From NCBI RefSeq assembly GCF_040783535.2, contig NZ_JBFONW020000006.1, forward strand, positions 124,001 to 188,000: a stretch of DNA of 64,000 bases, written 5' to 3'. Under the pieces are notes generated by a model. The model searched no databases. It had not been told where the DNA came from and was given only the letters and a program-made list of their open reading frames with translations. Source of the DNA: Aestuariibius insulae. GTDB taxonomy: Bacteria; Pseudomonadota; Alphaproteobacteria; Rhodobacterales; Rhodobacteraceae. Made by a program: the position numbers and the translations under genes. This document shows, piece after piece, positions 1 through 8,164 of this stretch; positions within the stretch are counted from its first letter, which is position 1, and every line of letters begins with the position of its first letter.

Positions 1-562
1 GTTGCTGCAGGGCGTCGATGCGGACCTCGAACGCGCCCAGCGCGCCACTTGCGCGTTTGAGCGTGCCGAGAATCACGTCGACCTCGGCGGGCGGGTCGGT
101 GTCGAGGCCATCGGTGAGCAGAGCCGTGACGCTGAGCGTCTGGGCCAGCGTTTCGGCGGCGGGCAGGACAGTCTCGGCGGTCCCGATGATGAGGCAGAGG
201 CCTTCGGAGACGATATCGACAACGCGCGGGTCGGGGATGGCGATCAGCGCCTCGGCGGCGAGCGCGGCCATCTTGGGCGCAGTGGAGGCGGTGTCGTCGG
301 TCCAGCCCGCGCGGTCGCGGATATCGACGAAGCTGGGGATCGGGGCGCCGATTTCGGCGGCGAGCTCCTCGAAGCGGGCGCGTTCCTGCTGGCAGGCGAC
401 GATCACGTCTCCGGCGGACAGAGCGTCGGCGGCGGCCGCGATTTCGCGGGTGCAGAGCGCAGTGTGGACGCCCTGGCAGGCAAGACCGGTCGCCTTTTCA
501 ATGCGGTCCGGGTCAATGGACTGACTGTCCAGACAAGTGCACAAAAGCAGACGGTTGGACAT
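1..562 (-). CDS. Fe-S/ferredoxin-like accessory protein of formate dehydrogenase locus (partial)
   Basis: The reading frame starts at an ATG at 562 on the minus strand and is open to the window edge, giving at least 187 residues; the C-terminus is missing. The N-terminus reads MSNRLLLCTCLDSQSID and is followed by further cysteines (ACQGVHTALCTRE). This matches the start of the large 4Fe-4S ferredoxin-type proteins that sit divergently beside formate dehydrogenase genes in Rhodobacteraceae. The ferredoxin clusters expected further downstream in that family lie outside the window. The role in electron transfer or FDH maturation is inferred from context only. The neighbouring FDH operon is divergent, with about 260 bases between the starts. 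Confidence 0.7.
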   Translation of the reverse strand, partial: MSNRLLLCTCLDSQSIDPDRIEKATGLACQGVHTALCTREIAAAADALSAGDVIVACQQERARFEELAAEIGAPIPSFVDIRDRAGWTDDTASTAPKMAALAAEALIAIPDPRVVDIVSEGLCLIIGTAETVLPAAETLAQTLSVTALLTDGLDTDPPAEVDVILGTLKRASGALGAFEVRIDALQQ

Positions 563-760
563 CGCGGGGCGGCCTTTTCAAGACGGGATTGATGGAGCGC
601 GGCGGCTAGTAAAGCCACGTTTTGTCAAAATGGTAAACAGCACACCAGAAGGACGACGGGTCAAAGCAACACATAACCTGCGGTGGCGCGTCGGTTTGTC
701 TCGCTCCCGTAGAAGTCGCTTATACGATAGTCGTAAAGGAACCGTTAACCTTAGTTAAGG

Positions 761-786
761 GACTTGTGGTCCGACTTGTGTATAAC
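761..786 (+). promoter_or_regulatory. Tandem GACTTGTG repeats next to a -10-like box, upstream of the FDH operon
   Basis: Two identical copies of GACTTGTG (761-768 and 773-780) are spaced by GTCC, giving a 12-base period. They abut TATAAC (781-786), which resembles a -10 element. No good -35 sits 16-18 bases upstream, so an activator binding the repeats is plausible. The first gene starts about 40 bases further on. The rest of the 260-base divergent gap (563-822) shows no gene; TTAACCTTAGTTAA at 745-758 is an imperfect palindrome. Regulatory function is inference. Confidence 0.35.
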
Positions 787-822
787 GCAAGATAGCACCA
801 CTTTTATGTCAGGGGACATAGT

Positions 823-1386
823 TTGAAGACGGAACGACACAACGGGCAGACTCTCCCTCTTGGGATTGTACTCCGCCGTATACCGGGTGTGACCCGGTGG
901 GCGGCGTGGAGCTGGCGTGCTGTCTCTGTGCTGCCGGGAGCGGCTGCCGCGGAGTGGAAAGAGCTGCGCCGGGATGGGGATGCGGTCGACTATCATGCCG
1001 CGACCGTGCCGTTGGAGCTGTTCCGGTCCGATACCGAGGCTTACCTGCATGGGCTGTCGGCCAAGGTGCCCTGCATCTATGTGGTGATGCGGCAGACGGG
1101 GGTTGCGGATCGTCCGCTAGAGATCGTGCTGGCCACCGCGTCGCCTTATGAGGCGCAGGATTACGCGGATAACGGCGACGATCTGGTGGAGAAGGTGCAG
1201 ATGCCTGGCGGGCTGATTGCGCTGATCCGGGATTTCGTCGAGGCGCACCACGAGGACGAGGTGTTCATCAAGCGGCGCCGAGACAAGCATCGGACCGATG
1301 CGGTCGAGGATGGAATCGGGGATCCGAGGATCGCACAGATGACGGATGTCTATCGCTCTCCGGCGGGCAAGAAGGCGCGGGCATGA
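823..1386 (+). CDS. DUF3305 domain protein of the formate dehydrogenase locus
   Basis: This 187-residue soluble protein starts at a TTG (823) with AGGGGA about six bases upstream; no in-frame ATG fits the family start better. The body (LGIVLRRIPGVTRWAAWSW, later ATVPLELFRSDTEAY and a basic C-terminus EVFIKRRRDKH) matches the DUF3305 family as I know it, found next to DUF3306 and formate dehydrogenase genes in alpha- and betaproteobacteria. The molecular function of the family is not established. It overlaps the next gene by four bases (ATGA), which points to translational coupling and a shared role in FDH assembly or electron transfer. Confidence 0.8.
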   Translation: MKTERHNGQTLPLGIVLRRIPGVTRWAAWSWRAVSVLPGAAAAEWKELRRDGDAVDYHAATVPLELFRSDTEAYLHGLSAKVPCIYVVMRQTGVADRPLEIVLATASPYEAQDYADNGDDLVEKVQMPGGLIALIRDFVEAHHEDEVFIKRRRDKHRTDAVEDGIGDPRIAQMTDVYRSPAGKKARA

Positions 1387-2015
1387 CGGGGCGCACCGAT
1401 TTCTGGTCGGCCCGCCGCGCGCGGGTCGAGGCCGAGGCGCAGGGGGAGGTTGCCGTTGCCGAGGCCCGGACGGAGGCCGAGCAGCTTGCCGCGCTGGAAG
1501 AGAAGACCGACGAGGAAATCCTCGAGACGCTGGAGCTGCCGGATCCCGATACGCTTCAGATGGGCGATGATGTGACGGCGTTCATGTCGAGGATGGTGCC
1601 AGACCGGATCCGCCGCCGGGCGCTGCGCCGTCTTTGGCGGACCAATCCGACGCTCGCCAATGTGGACGGGCTGGTCGATTACGGCGGAGACTTCACCGAT
1701 GCCGCGACCGTGGTGGAAAATCTTCAGACCGCCTATCAGGTGGGCAAGGGGATGCTCGATCATGTGTTGAAAATGGAGGCAAAGGCGCAGAACGAGGCGG
1801 TGGATGACGCCGATTTGATGCCCGAAGACCACGAGTCCGACCCTGAGGTTGAAGATAACGTCGGGGAAATGGTGGACGAATCACCCGGAGATTGTGAACG
1901 TGGCGTCATTAACGAATTTGCTGACGACGCTTCCGTAACCAGTGCCGACGACGCCGAGGGCCCGAGCCCTCGCCGACGGATGCACTTTGCCTTCGACGAG
2001 GATGCGACCGCATGA
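1383..2015 (+). CDS. DUF3306 domain protein
   Basis: This 210-residue protein starts with MTGRTDFWSARRARVEAE, the typical DUF3306 opening with a W-S-x-R-R motif. A conserved centre follows (MVPDRIRRRALRRLWRTNPTLANVDGLVDYGGDFTDA, roughly residues 62-98). The last 80 residues are very acidic and of low complexity, and look disordered. No signal peptide or membrane segment is visible. Both ends overlap neighbours by four bases (1383-1386 and 2012-2015), so it lies within a tightly coupled unit with DUF3305 and the TorD-type chaperone. The role is unknown; a maturation factor for the FDH complex is the contextual guess. Confidence 0.8.
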   Translation: MTGRTDFWSARRARVEAEAQGEVAVAEARTEAEQLAALEEKTDEEILETLELPDPDTLQMGDDVTAFMSRMVPDRIRRRALRRLWRTNPTLANVDGLVDYGGDFTDAATVVENLQTAYQVGKGMLDHVLKMEAKAQNEAVDDADLMPEDHESDPEVEDNVGEMVDESPGDCERGVINEFADDASVTSADDAEGPSPRRRMHFAFDEDATA

Positions 2016-2623
2016 CAGCCGAACCCGCCCGGACGATCGAGGTTGCCGCAGAGGACCGGCTGCGCGCGGATCTCTACAATTATCTGGGGCTGATCCTGTC
2101 GGCTCCGGCGGATCGGGTGCTTCTGGATCAGACAGCCGCCTTGTCGGGCGATGACAGCGATCTGGGTCAGGCGATTGGATCGCTTGCTAAGGTTGCGAAG
2201 GTCAGCACGCCCCAGGGGGTGGAGCGGGAGTTCAACGCGCTGTTCATCGGATTGGGCCGGGGAGAGCTTTTGCCCTATGGCAGCTATTATCTGACCGGGT
2301 TCCTCAACGAAAAGCCGCTGGCGGCCCTGCGCGGCGATATGGCGGCGCGCGGGATCACGCGAGCGCAGAATGTGTTCGAGCCCGAAGACAACATCGCCTC
2401 TTTGATGGAGATGATGGGCGGCATGATCGCAGGCCGCTTTGGCACGCCAGCCGCGCTGGGCGATCAGAAGACGTTTTTCAACAAGCATATCGGGCCGTGG
2501 GCGGCGCATTTCTTCCAGGATCTGGAAGGGGCGAAGACCTCGGTTCTCTATGCATCGGTAGGACGTGTGGGACGAGTGTTCATGGAAATTGAGGCGGAAG
2601 CCTTCAGACTGACGACGGCCTGA
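2012..2623 (+). CDS. TorD/DmsD-family molybdoenzyme chaperone
   Basis: This 203-residue, mostly helical protein carries the TorD-family features: an N-terminal helix with RADLYNYLGLILSAPAD, the segment VEREFNALFIGLGRGELLPYGSYYLTGFLNEKPL (residues about 71-105), and EPEDNIASLMEMMGGM near the middle, which matches the conserved E-P-x-D-H/N motif. These chaperones bind the twin-arginine leader and the apo-form of a molybdenum or tungsten enzyme in the cytoplasm before export. The obvious clients are the Tat precursors encoded just downstream. It overlaps DUF3306 by four bases. Confidence 0.85.
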   Translation: MTAEPARTIEVAAEDRLRADLYNYLGLILSAPADRVLLDQTAALSGDDSDLGQAIGSLAKVAKVSTPQGVEREFNALFIGLGRGELLPYGSYYLTGFLNEKPLAALRGDMAARGITRAQNVFEPEDNIASLMEMMGGMIAGRFGTPAALGDQKTFFNKHIGPWAAHFFQDLEGAKTSVLYASVGRVGRVFMEIEAEAFRLTTA

Positions 2624-2674
2624 CGAGGCCGCAACGGCGGATCTGACCGCCTTGAAATGAGAAAGGGACGAGGG

Positions 2675-2872
2675 ATGACAAAAGAGGTTAAAGACCGCGC
2701 GAAGAACCGCCGGGATTTTCTGAAGCTGGCGGGCGCTTCTGCTCCGGCGGCTGTGGTCGCGCTGAGCGCATCGGGTGCCGAGGCGGCACCGGAAGAGGCC
2801 GTCGATCTGACCTCCGATACGATGCAGGACACCGCGCATACCCGCGCCTATTTCGACAGCGCCCGCTTCTGA
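2675..2872 (+). CDS. Small twin-arginine protein of formate dehydrogenase region
   Basis: This is a 65-residue protein with a near-complete Tat leader: KNRRDFLKLAGASAPAAVVALSASGAEA, then a short acidic tail ending TRAYFDSARF. I chose ATG 2675 over the in-frame ATG 2657 because GAAAGGGACGAGGG lies directly before it as a ribosome binding site. It belongs to the family of short Tat targets placed immediately upstream of the FDH catalytic subunit. Its function is unknown. Proposed roles in general are a small FDH-associated subunit or a Tat-pathway helper; nothing in the sequence decides between them. Confidence 0.85.
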   Translation: MTKEVKDRAKNRRDFLKLAGASAPAAVVALSASGAEAAPEEAVDLTSDTMQDTAHTRAYFDSARF

Positions 2873-2970
2873 CACGGCGCTGAGACACATGCGGGGCCGT
2901 CGATTGGGGAGACGCGCACCGACCTTAACTCACACCCAGCCAGCCCGGACGGGCAGCAAGGGAGGGATAT

Positions 2971-5900
2971 ATGCTACGGAAAAAGACAAACGGCGCACCC
3001 AGACACACGAGCCGCACCGGCCTTCTGTCTGATATCAAGGAGGCGACGGTCGATCGCCGCGCCTTCCTGCGCGGATCGGGTCTGGCCATCGGCGGCCTTG
3101 CCGCGATCAGCGCCACGGGCGGAACGGTCACACCGGCGACCGCCGCGACGGCCGCTTCGGGCGCGATCGAGACGATTAAGACGGTCTGCACGCACTGTTC
3201 GGTGGGCTGCACGGTCCTGGCCGAAGTGCAGGGCGGCGTCTGGACGGGTCAGGAGCCCGGCTGGGACAGCCCCTTCAACCTCGGCGCCCACTGCGCGAAG
3301 GGCGCTGCGGTTCGCGAGCACGCCCATGGCGAGCGCCGCCTGAAATACCCGATGAAGAAAGAAGGCGGTGAGTGGAAGCGCATCAGCTGGGAGCAGGCGA
3401 TCGACGAGATCGGCGACGGCATGATGCAGATCCGCGAAGAAAGCGGGCCTGACAGCGTCTATTGGCTGGGTTCGGCCAAGCACAATAACGAGCAGGCGTA
3501 TCTGTTCCGTAAGTTCGCCGCCTATTGGGGCACCAACAACGTCGACCACCAGGCGCGGATCTGCCATTCGACCACCGTTGCGGGTGTTGCGAATACATGG
3601 GGCTACGGCGCCATGACCAACAGCTACAACGACATCCACAAGTCCAAGGCGATCTTTATCATCGGCGGCAACCCCGCCGAGGCGCATCCCGTTTCGCTTC
3701 TGCATGTTCTGAAGGGCAAGGAAGAGAACAACGCGCCGCTGATCGTTTGCGATCCGCGTTTTACGCGCACGGCAGCCCATGCGGATGAATATGTCCGCTT
3801 CCGGCCCGGCACCGACGTCGCTTTGGTCTGGGGGATCCTCTGGCACATCTTCGAGAACGGGTGGGAGGATAAGGAATTCATCCGCACCCGTGTCTGGGGC
3901 ATGGACCAGATCCGCGACGAGGTCGCCAACTGGACGCCCGAGGAAGTCGAACGCGTTACCGGCGCTCCGGGTGAGCAGCTGCGCCGCGTCGCCTTCACGC
4001 TGGTCAACAACCGCCCCGGCACCGTGATCTGGTGCATGGGCGGCACCCAGCACACCAACGGCAACAACAATACCCGCGCCTATTGCGTGCTTCAGCTGGC
4101 GCTGGGCAATATGGGCGTTGCGGGCGGCGGCACCAACATCTTCCGCGGCCACGACAACGTGCAGGGCGCGACCGACCTTGGCGTTCTGTCGCACACCCTG
4201 CCCGGCTATTACGGCCTGAGCGCCGGTGCCTGGGCCCATTGGGCGCGCGTCTGGGACGAGGATCTGGATTGGCTCAAAGGTCAGTTCCAGGCCACAAAAG
4301 ACGCCGAGGGCAAGGATGCCAGCCTGATGAACCTCACCGGGATCCCGGTGTCGCGTTGGATCGATGGCGTGCTGGAGGATCCGGCGAATACGGACCAGCC
4401 TGACAAGGTGCGGGCGATGGTTCTCTGGGGGCATGCGCCGAATTCGCAGACCCGCATGAAGGAAATGAAGACGGCGATGGAACAGCTCGACATGATGGTC
4501 GTGATTGATCCCTATCCCACCGTCTCGGCCGTCATGCAGGATCGTACCGATGGCGTCTACCTGCTGCCGGCCTGTACGCAGTTCGAAACGCGCGGCTCTG
4601 TCACCGCGTCGAACCGGTCGATCCAGTGGCGCGACAAGGTTGTGGAGCCTCTGTTCGAAAGCCTTCCCGATCACGTCATCATCGCTAAATTCGCCAACAA
4701 GTTTGGCTTCGGCGACCGTCTTCTGCGCAATATCGAGATGGAAGATGCCGAGACGCCCAATGTCGAAAGCATCACCCGCGAGTTCAATCGCGGCATGTGG
4801 ACGGTGGGCTATACCGGCCAGTCGCCCGAGCGCATCAAAAAGCACATGGCCAACCAGCATACGTTCGACAGAACGACGCTGCGCGCCAATGGCGGACCGG
4901 CTGATGGCGATTACTACGGGATGCCGTGGCCCTGCTGGGGCACGCCCGAGATGAATCATCCGGGCACGCCCAACCTTTACGACATGTCCAAGCCGGTTTC
5001 CGAAGGGGGTCTGACCTTCCGCGCCCGCTTTGGCGTCGAACGGGACGGCGACAATCTGTTGGCCGAAGGCGTTTATTCGGCGAACTCCGAGATCCAGGAT
5101 GGCTATCCGGAATTCACCTATCAGATGCTGGTGGATCTGGGCTGGGACGGCGATCTGACCGACGAGGAGCGTCAGTCGATTGCCCGTGTCGCTGGGATCG
5201 TGACCCAGAATGTCATCGAGAACGAGGTCGGCAATTCCGACGATGGTGACAATCAGGACGGCATCACCTCGCCTTCCGGCAATCAGGCGTCGAACGAGGA
5301 GGTGGGCGAGCAGTCCATGTCGCCGTTCCCGTCCGACTTCAACGAGCGGGCGGCGGGCGTCAACTGGAAGACCGACCTGTCGGGCGGGATCCAGCGGGTT
5401 GCCATCGCGCACGAATGCGCGCCGTTCGGCAATGCCAAGGCTCGCGCGGTCGTCTGGACCTTCCCCGATCCGGTGCCGATCCACCGCGAGCCGCTTTATA
5501 CCAACCGGCGCGATCTGGTGGCGGATTATCCGACTTACGAGGACCGAAAGTTCTACCGCCTGCCGACCATGTACGCGTCGATCCAGGAGCGGGACTTCAG
5601 CGAAGGCTTTCCGATCATCCTCACCTCCGGCCGTCTGGTCGAATACGAGGGCGGCGGCGACGAGACCCGGTCGAACCCGTGGCTAGCCGAGCTTCAGCAG
5701 GACATGTTCGTCGAGATCAATCCGCGTGATGCCAACAATCTGGGTGTGCGCGACGGCGCGCAGGTCTGGGTCGAGGGTCCTGAAAGCGGCAAGGTCAAGG
5801 TCATGGCGATGGTCACCGAGCGGGTGGGAGAAGGCGTTGCCTTCATGCCCTTCCACTTCGGCGGCCACATGGAGGGCGTGGATCTGCGGGACAAATATCC

Positions 5901-6021
5901 CGAAGGCGCCGACCCTTACGTGCTGGGCGAAAGCACCAATACCGCACAGACCTACGGCTACGATTCAGTGACCCAGATGCAGGAGACCAAGGCCACTCTC
6001 TGCAAGATCTCGGTCGCGTAA
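2971..6021 (+). CDS. fdhA: Formate dehydrogenase catalytic (alpha) subunit, Tat-exported
   Basis: This 1016-residue molybdopterin oxidoreductase oxidises formate to CO2. A twin-arginine leader (DRRAFLRGSGLAIGG, RR at 29-30) predicts periplasmic placement. Residues 73-108 hold the N-terminal [4Fe-4S] ligands: CTHCSVGC, then GAHCAKG. The metal-ligand motif reads QARICHSTTVAG, with Cys198 and His199, so this is a cysteine rather than a selenocysteine enzyme. The C-terminal molydopterin dinucleotide-binding domain includes SGRLVEYEGGGDETRSNPWLAELQ. AGGGAGG precedes the ATG. Next to fdhB and fdhC it forms an FDH-N/FDH3-like respiratory complex. Whether Mo or W is bound cannot be told from sequence. 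Confidence 0.95.
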   Translation: MLRKKTNGAPRHTSRTGLLSDIKEATVDRRAFLRGSGLAIGGLAAISATGGTVTPATAATAASGAIETIKTVCTHCSVGCTVLAEVQGGVWTGQEPGWDSPFNLGAHCAKGAAVREHAHGERRLKYPMKKEGGEWKRISWEQAIDEIGDGMMQIREESGPDSVYWLGSAKHNNEQAYLFRKFAAYWGTNNVDHQARICHSTTVAGVANTWGYGAMTNSYNDIHKSKAIFIIGGNPAEAHPVSLLHVLKGKEENNAPLIVCDPRFTRTAAHADEYVRFRPGTDVALVWGILWHIFENGWEDKEFIRTRVWGMDQIRDEVANWTPEEVERVTGAPGEQLRRVAFTLVNNRPGTVIWCMGGTQHTNGNNNTRAYCVLQLALGNMGVAGGGTNIFRGHDNVQGATDLGVLSHTLPGYYGLSAGAWAHWARVWDEDLDWLKGQFQATKDAEGKDASLMNLTGIPVSRWIDGVLEDPANTDQPDKVRAMVLWGHAPNSQTRMKEMKTAMEQLDMMVVIDPYPTVSAVMQDRTDGVYLLPACTQFETRGSVTASNRSIQWRDKVVEPLFESLPDHVIIAKFANKFGFGDRLLRNIEMEDAETPNVESITREFNRGMWTVGYTGQSPERIKKHMANQHTFDRTTLRANGGPADGDYYGMPWPCWGTPEMNHPGTPNLYDMSKPVSEGGLTFRARFGVERDGDNLLAEGVYSANSEIQDGYPEFTYQMLVDLGWDGDLTDEERQSIARVAGIVTQNVIENEVGNSDDGDNQDGITSPSGNQASNEEVGEQSMSPFPSDFNERAAGVNWKTDLSGGIQRVAIAHECAPFGNAKARAVVWTFPDPVPIHREPLYTNRRDLVADYPTYEDRKFYRLPTMYASIQERDFSEGFPIILTSGRLVEYEGGGDETRSNPWLAELQQDMFVEINPRDANNLGVRDGAQVWVEGPESGKVKVMAMVTERVGEGVAFMPFHFGGHMEGVDLRDKYPEGADPYVLGESTNTAQTYGYDSVTQMQETKATLCKISVA

Positions 6022-6034
6022 GGAGGAATGGGAA

Positions 6035-6628
6035 ATGGCACGAGCTAAATTTCTCGTCGATGCGGAACGGTGCATCGAATGCAATGCCTGCGTGACCGCG
6101 TGCAAGAACGAGCACGAGGTCCCGTGGGGGATCAATCGCCGCAAGGTGGTCACCATCCAGGACGGCAAGCCGGGCGAACGCTCGATCTCGGTGGCCTGCA
6201 TGCACTGTTCGGACGCGCCCTGCATGGCCGTCTGCCCGGTGGACTGCTTCTACCAGAACGAAGAGGGCGTGGTCCTGCACTCCAAGGATCTGTGCATCGG
6301 CTGCGGCTACTGCTTTTACGCCTGCCCGTTCGGTGCGCCGCAATTCCCGCAGGCCGGTAATTTCGGATCGCGCGGCAAGATGGACAAGTGCACCTTCTGC
6401 GCGGGCGGCCCGGAGGAAAACCACTCCCAGGCGGAATTCGCCAAATACGGGCGCAACCGGATCGCCGAGGGCAAGTTGCCGATCTGCGCCGAGATGTGCG
6501 CGACCAAGGCGCTGCTGGCCGGGGACGGCGACACGGTGTCCAACATCTACCGCGAGCGCGTCGTGGCTCGCGGCTTTGGATCGGGCGCCTGGGGTTGGGG
6601 CACGGCCTACGATCAAAAGGGCGGCTGA
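6035..6628 (+). CDS. fdhB: Formate dehydrogenase iron-sulfur (beta) subunit
   Basis: This 197-residue ferredoxin-type subunit carries four [4Fe-4S] cluster motifs: CIECNACVTAC, CMHCSDAPCMAVCPVDC, CIGCGYCFYACPFG, and a last group split between KCTFCAGG and PICAEMCATKAL. It passes electrons from the catalytic subunit to the membrane cytochrome b. It follows fdhA by 13 bases, with AAGGAGG as ribosome binding site. Length and motif order match the beta subunit of FDH3-type enzymes. It has no leader of its own, so it is presumably exported with the Tat-carrying alpha subunit. A strong intrinsic terminator follows its stop codon. Confidence 0.95.
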   Translation: MARAKFLVDAERCIECNACVTACKNEHEVPWGINRRKVVTIQDGKPGERSISVACMHCSDAPCMAVCPVDCFYQNEEGVVLHSKDLCIGCGYCFYACPFGAPQFPQAGNFGSRGKMDKCTFCAGGPEENHSQAEFAKYGRNRIAEGKLPICAEMCATKALLAGDGDTVSNIYRERVVARGFGSGAWGWGTAYDQKGG

Positions 6629-6643
6629 GCGCTGCCAGGGTTC

Positions 6644-6679
6644 GGGGCGTCCTTTCGAGGGCGCCCCTTTGGTTTTTTG
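6644..6679 (+). terminator. Intrinsic terminator between fdhB and fdhC
   Basis: GGGGCGTCC (6644-6652) pairs with GGGCGCCCC (6659-6667) across a six-base loop TTTCGA; one pair is G-T. It is followed directly by TTTGGTTTTTT, a U-rich tract. It begins about 16 bases after the fdhB stop and 84 bases before the fdhC start, so it would lower or uncouple expression of the cytochrome subunit. Confidence 0.75.
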
Positions 6680-6750
6680 TCTGACAGCCCAGAGACGGGC
6701 CGTCCGTTGATCTTACGACAGCTGTTCGCTTCCCACTTGAGGGGTCCGTC

Positions 6751-7995
6751 ATGGTCCACAGATTGCTCGCTCTTCTTCTTGTTCTCTGCCTTGGTACGGG
6801 CGCTGTCGCGCAGGACGGCTTTACCCCGTCCGATCCGGACCGCGCCGCGACCGGAGGGGCGCAGACGCTGGAGGATATTCTCGCCCGGCAAGAGCAGCTT
6901 AACGTGGATGACAGTTTTCGCAGCGATCTGACCGGCGATCCGGAGGCGGCTGCGCCGACGACCGGTCAGCTGGGCACACGGGGCGGTGCGTCCGATCCCG
7001 ATCTGTGGCGCGGTTTGCGCTATGATACGGCCGATGTGACCACGCAGGTGCGCGGGCCTGCGGCGACGACGCTGATCCAGGATGGCGGCATGCGCTGGCT
7101 GCAGCTTCGCGACGGGCCCGTGGCGGTCTATGGGGGCTATCTGCTTCTTGCGACGATTGCGCTGTTGGCCTTGTTTTACGTTATTCGGGGCCGGATCCGC
7201 ATCGATGGGGCCAAGACGGGGCGCACGATCACCCGTTTTCAAGCGGTGGAGCGGTTTGGGCACTGGCTGCTGGCCGGGTCTTTCATTCTACTGGGGATCA
7301 CGGGGCTGGTGTCGCTGTTCGGGCGCAAGGCGATTGCGGCCTTTCAAAGCGCCGACAATCCGGAAAACTACGAGCGGGCGCGCGAGGTCTATGCGACGCT
7401 CGCGCTGGCGTCGAAATGGATCCACAACAATGTCAGCTGGGCTTTCATGATTGCGCTGGTGCTGATCTTCGTGATGTGGGTCTGGCACAACCTGCCGGAC
7501 CGGACTGACATCAAATGGCTGGCGCAAGGCGGCGGGATCTTCACCAAGCATCACCCGCCCGCCAAGAAGTTCAATGCAGGTCAAAAGCTGATCTTCTGGT
7601 CGGTCATCGTTCTGGGCACCTCGATCTCTGCCTCTGGTCTGTCGCTGCTCTTTCCGTTCGAGCTGCCGATGTTTGCGGCGACCTTTGACAAGATCAATGC
7701 GCTGGGCGTTCCGGGCTGGTTCGGTTTCGCGCCGCTTGAGACGGCTTTCGCACCGCATGTCGAGATGCAGTATGCGCAGCTTTGGCACGCGATCGTCAGC
7801 TTCGTGCTGATGGCGATCATCATCGCGCATATCTATATCGGCTCGGTCGGGATGGAGGGCGCCTATGACGCCATGGGCAGCGGCGAGGTCGAAGAACAAT
7901 GGGCGCGCGAGCACCACAGCATCTGGGCCGAAAAGGTGCTGACAGAGAAGAGCGCGGCGCCGTCGGGGTCGGCTCAGGCAACGCCTGCGGAATGA
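6751..7995 (+). CDS. fdhC: Formate dehydrogenase cytochrome b (gamma) subunit
   Basis: This 414-residue membrane subunit transfers electrons from formate to quinone. It has a cleavable signal peptide (MVHRLLALLLVLCLGTGAVAQ), a periplasmic stretch of about 100 residues, a first membrane segment (VYGGYLLLATIALLALFYVIRG), then the cytochrome b core starting FQAVERFGHWLLAGSFILLGITGL, with further segments near WAFMIALVLIFVMWVWHNL, LIFWSVIVLGTSISASGLSLLFP and WHAIVSFVLMAIIIAHIYIG. Candidate heme histidines lie in FGHWLL, VWHNL, QLWHAIV and IAHIY. The C-terminal part (SVGMEGAYDAMGSGEVEEQWAREHHSIWAEK) is typical of FDH gamma subunits. It stands 122 bases from fdhB behind a terminator, so its own promoter or readthrough is needed. 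Confidence 0.93.
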   Translation: MVHRLLALLLVLCLGTGAVAQDGFTPSDPDRAATGGAQTLEDILARQEQLNVDDSFRSDLTGDPEAAAPTTGQLGTRGGASDPDLWRGLRYDTADVTTQVRGPAATTLIQDGGMRWLQLRDGPVAVYGGYLLLATIALLALFYVIRGRIRIDGAKTGRTITRFQAVERFGHWLLAGSFILLGITGLVSLFGRKAIAAFQSADNPENYERAREVYATLALASKWIHNNVSWAFMIALVLIFVMWVWHNLPDRTDIKWLAQGGGIFTKHHPPAKKFNAGQKLIFWSVIVLGTSISASGLSLLFPFELPMFAATFDKINALGVPGWFGFAPLETAFAPHVEMQYAQLWHAIVSFVLMAIIIAHIYIGSVGMEGAYDAMGSGEVEEQWAREHHSIWAEKVLTEKSAAPSGSAQATPAE

Positions 7996-8032
7996 GCGGG
8001 CGCGGCGGACGGAAACAAGGAGGACTGCCAGG

Positions 8033-8164
8033 ATGAAAGCGATGTTTCTAGCCTTCGTGGCGATGGGGATCCTTGCCGTTGGAGCCGATCTGGCGCTCGA
8101 CCGGATCGGGTTCTCAAGCTCGGATCGCGGGTCTGGCGCGGATGTTCGGCTGGACGACAGCTGA
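8033..8164 (+). CDS. 43-residue membrane peptide at the end of the FDH operon
   Basis: This short frame begins at ATG 8033 behind a clear ribosome binding site (AAGGAGG, about nine bases upstream). It encodes a single hydrophobic helix, MFLAFVAMGILAVGADLALD, and a polar tail ending SGADVRLDDS. It follows fdhC by 37 bases with no terminator between. The size, the ribosome binding site and the position suggest a real single-pass subunit or stabiliser of the FDH complex, but I know no family for it. Confidence is limited by its length. Confidence 0.55.
   Translation: MKAMFLAFVAMGILAVGADLALDRIGFSSSDRGSGADVRLDDS

Noticed and set aside
2..592. 196-codon plus-strand frame at the left edge
   Set aside because: Antisense of the partial Fe-S gene, whose N-terminal MSNRLLLCTCL and cysteine pattern are clearly protein-like.
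3562..3567. Possible selenocysteine site in fdhA
   Set aside because: The ligand codon is TGC (Cys198), not TGA; no recoding is needed.
2974..5484. 836-codon open frame on the minus strand inside fdhA
   Set aside because: It is the antisense shadow of a GC-rich, highly conserved gene; the translation has no recognisable domain and there is no ribosome binding site.
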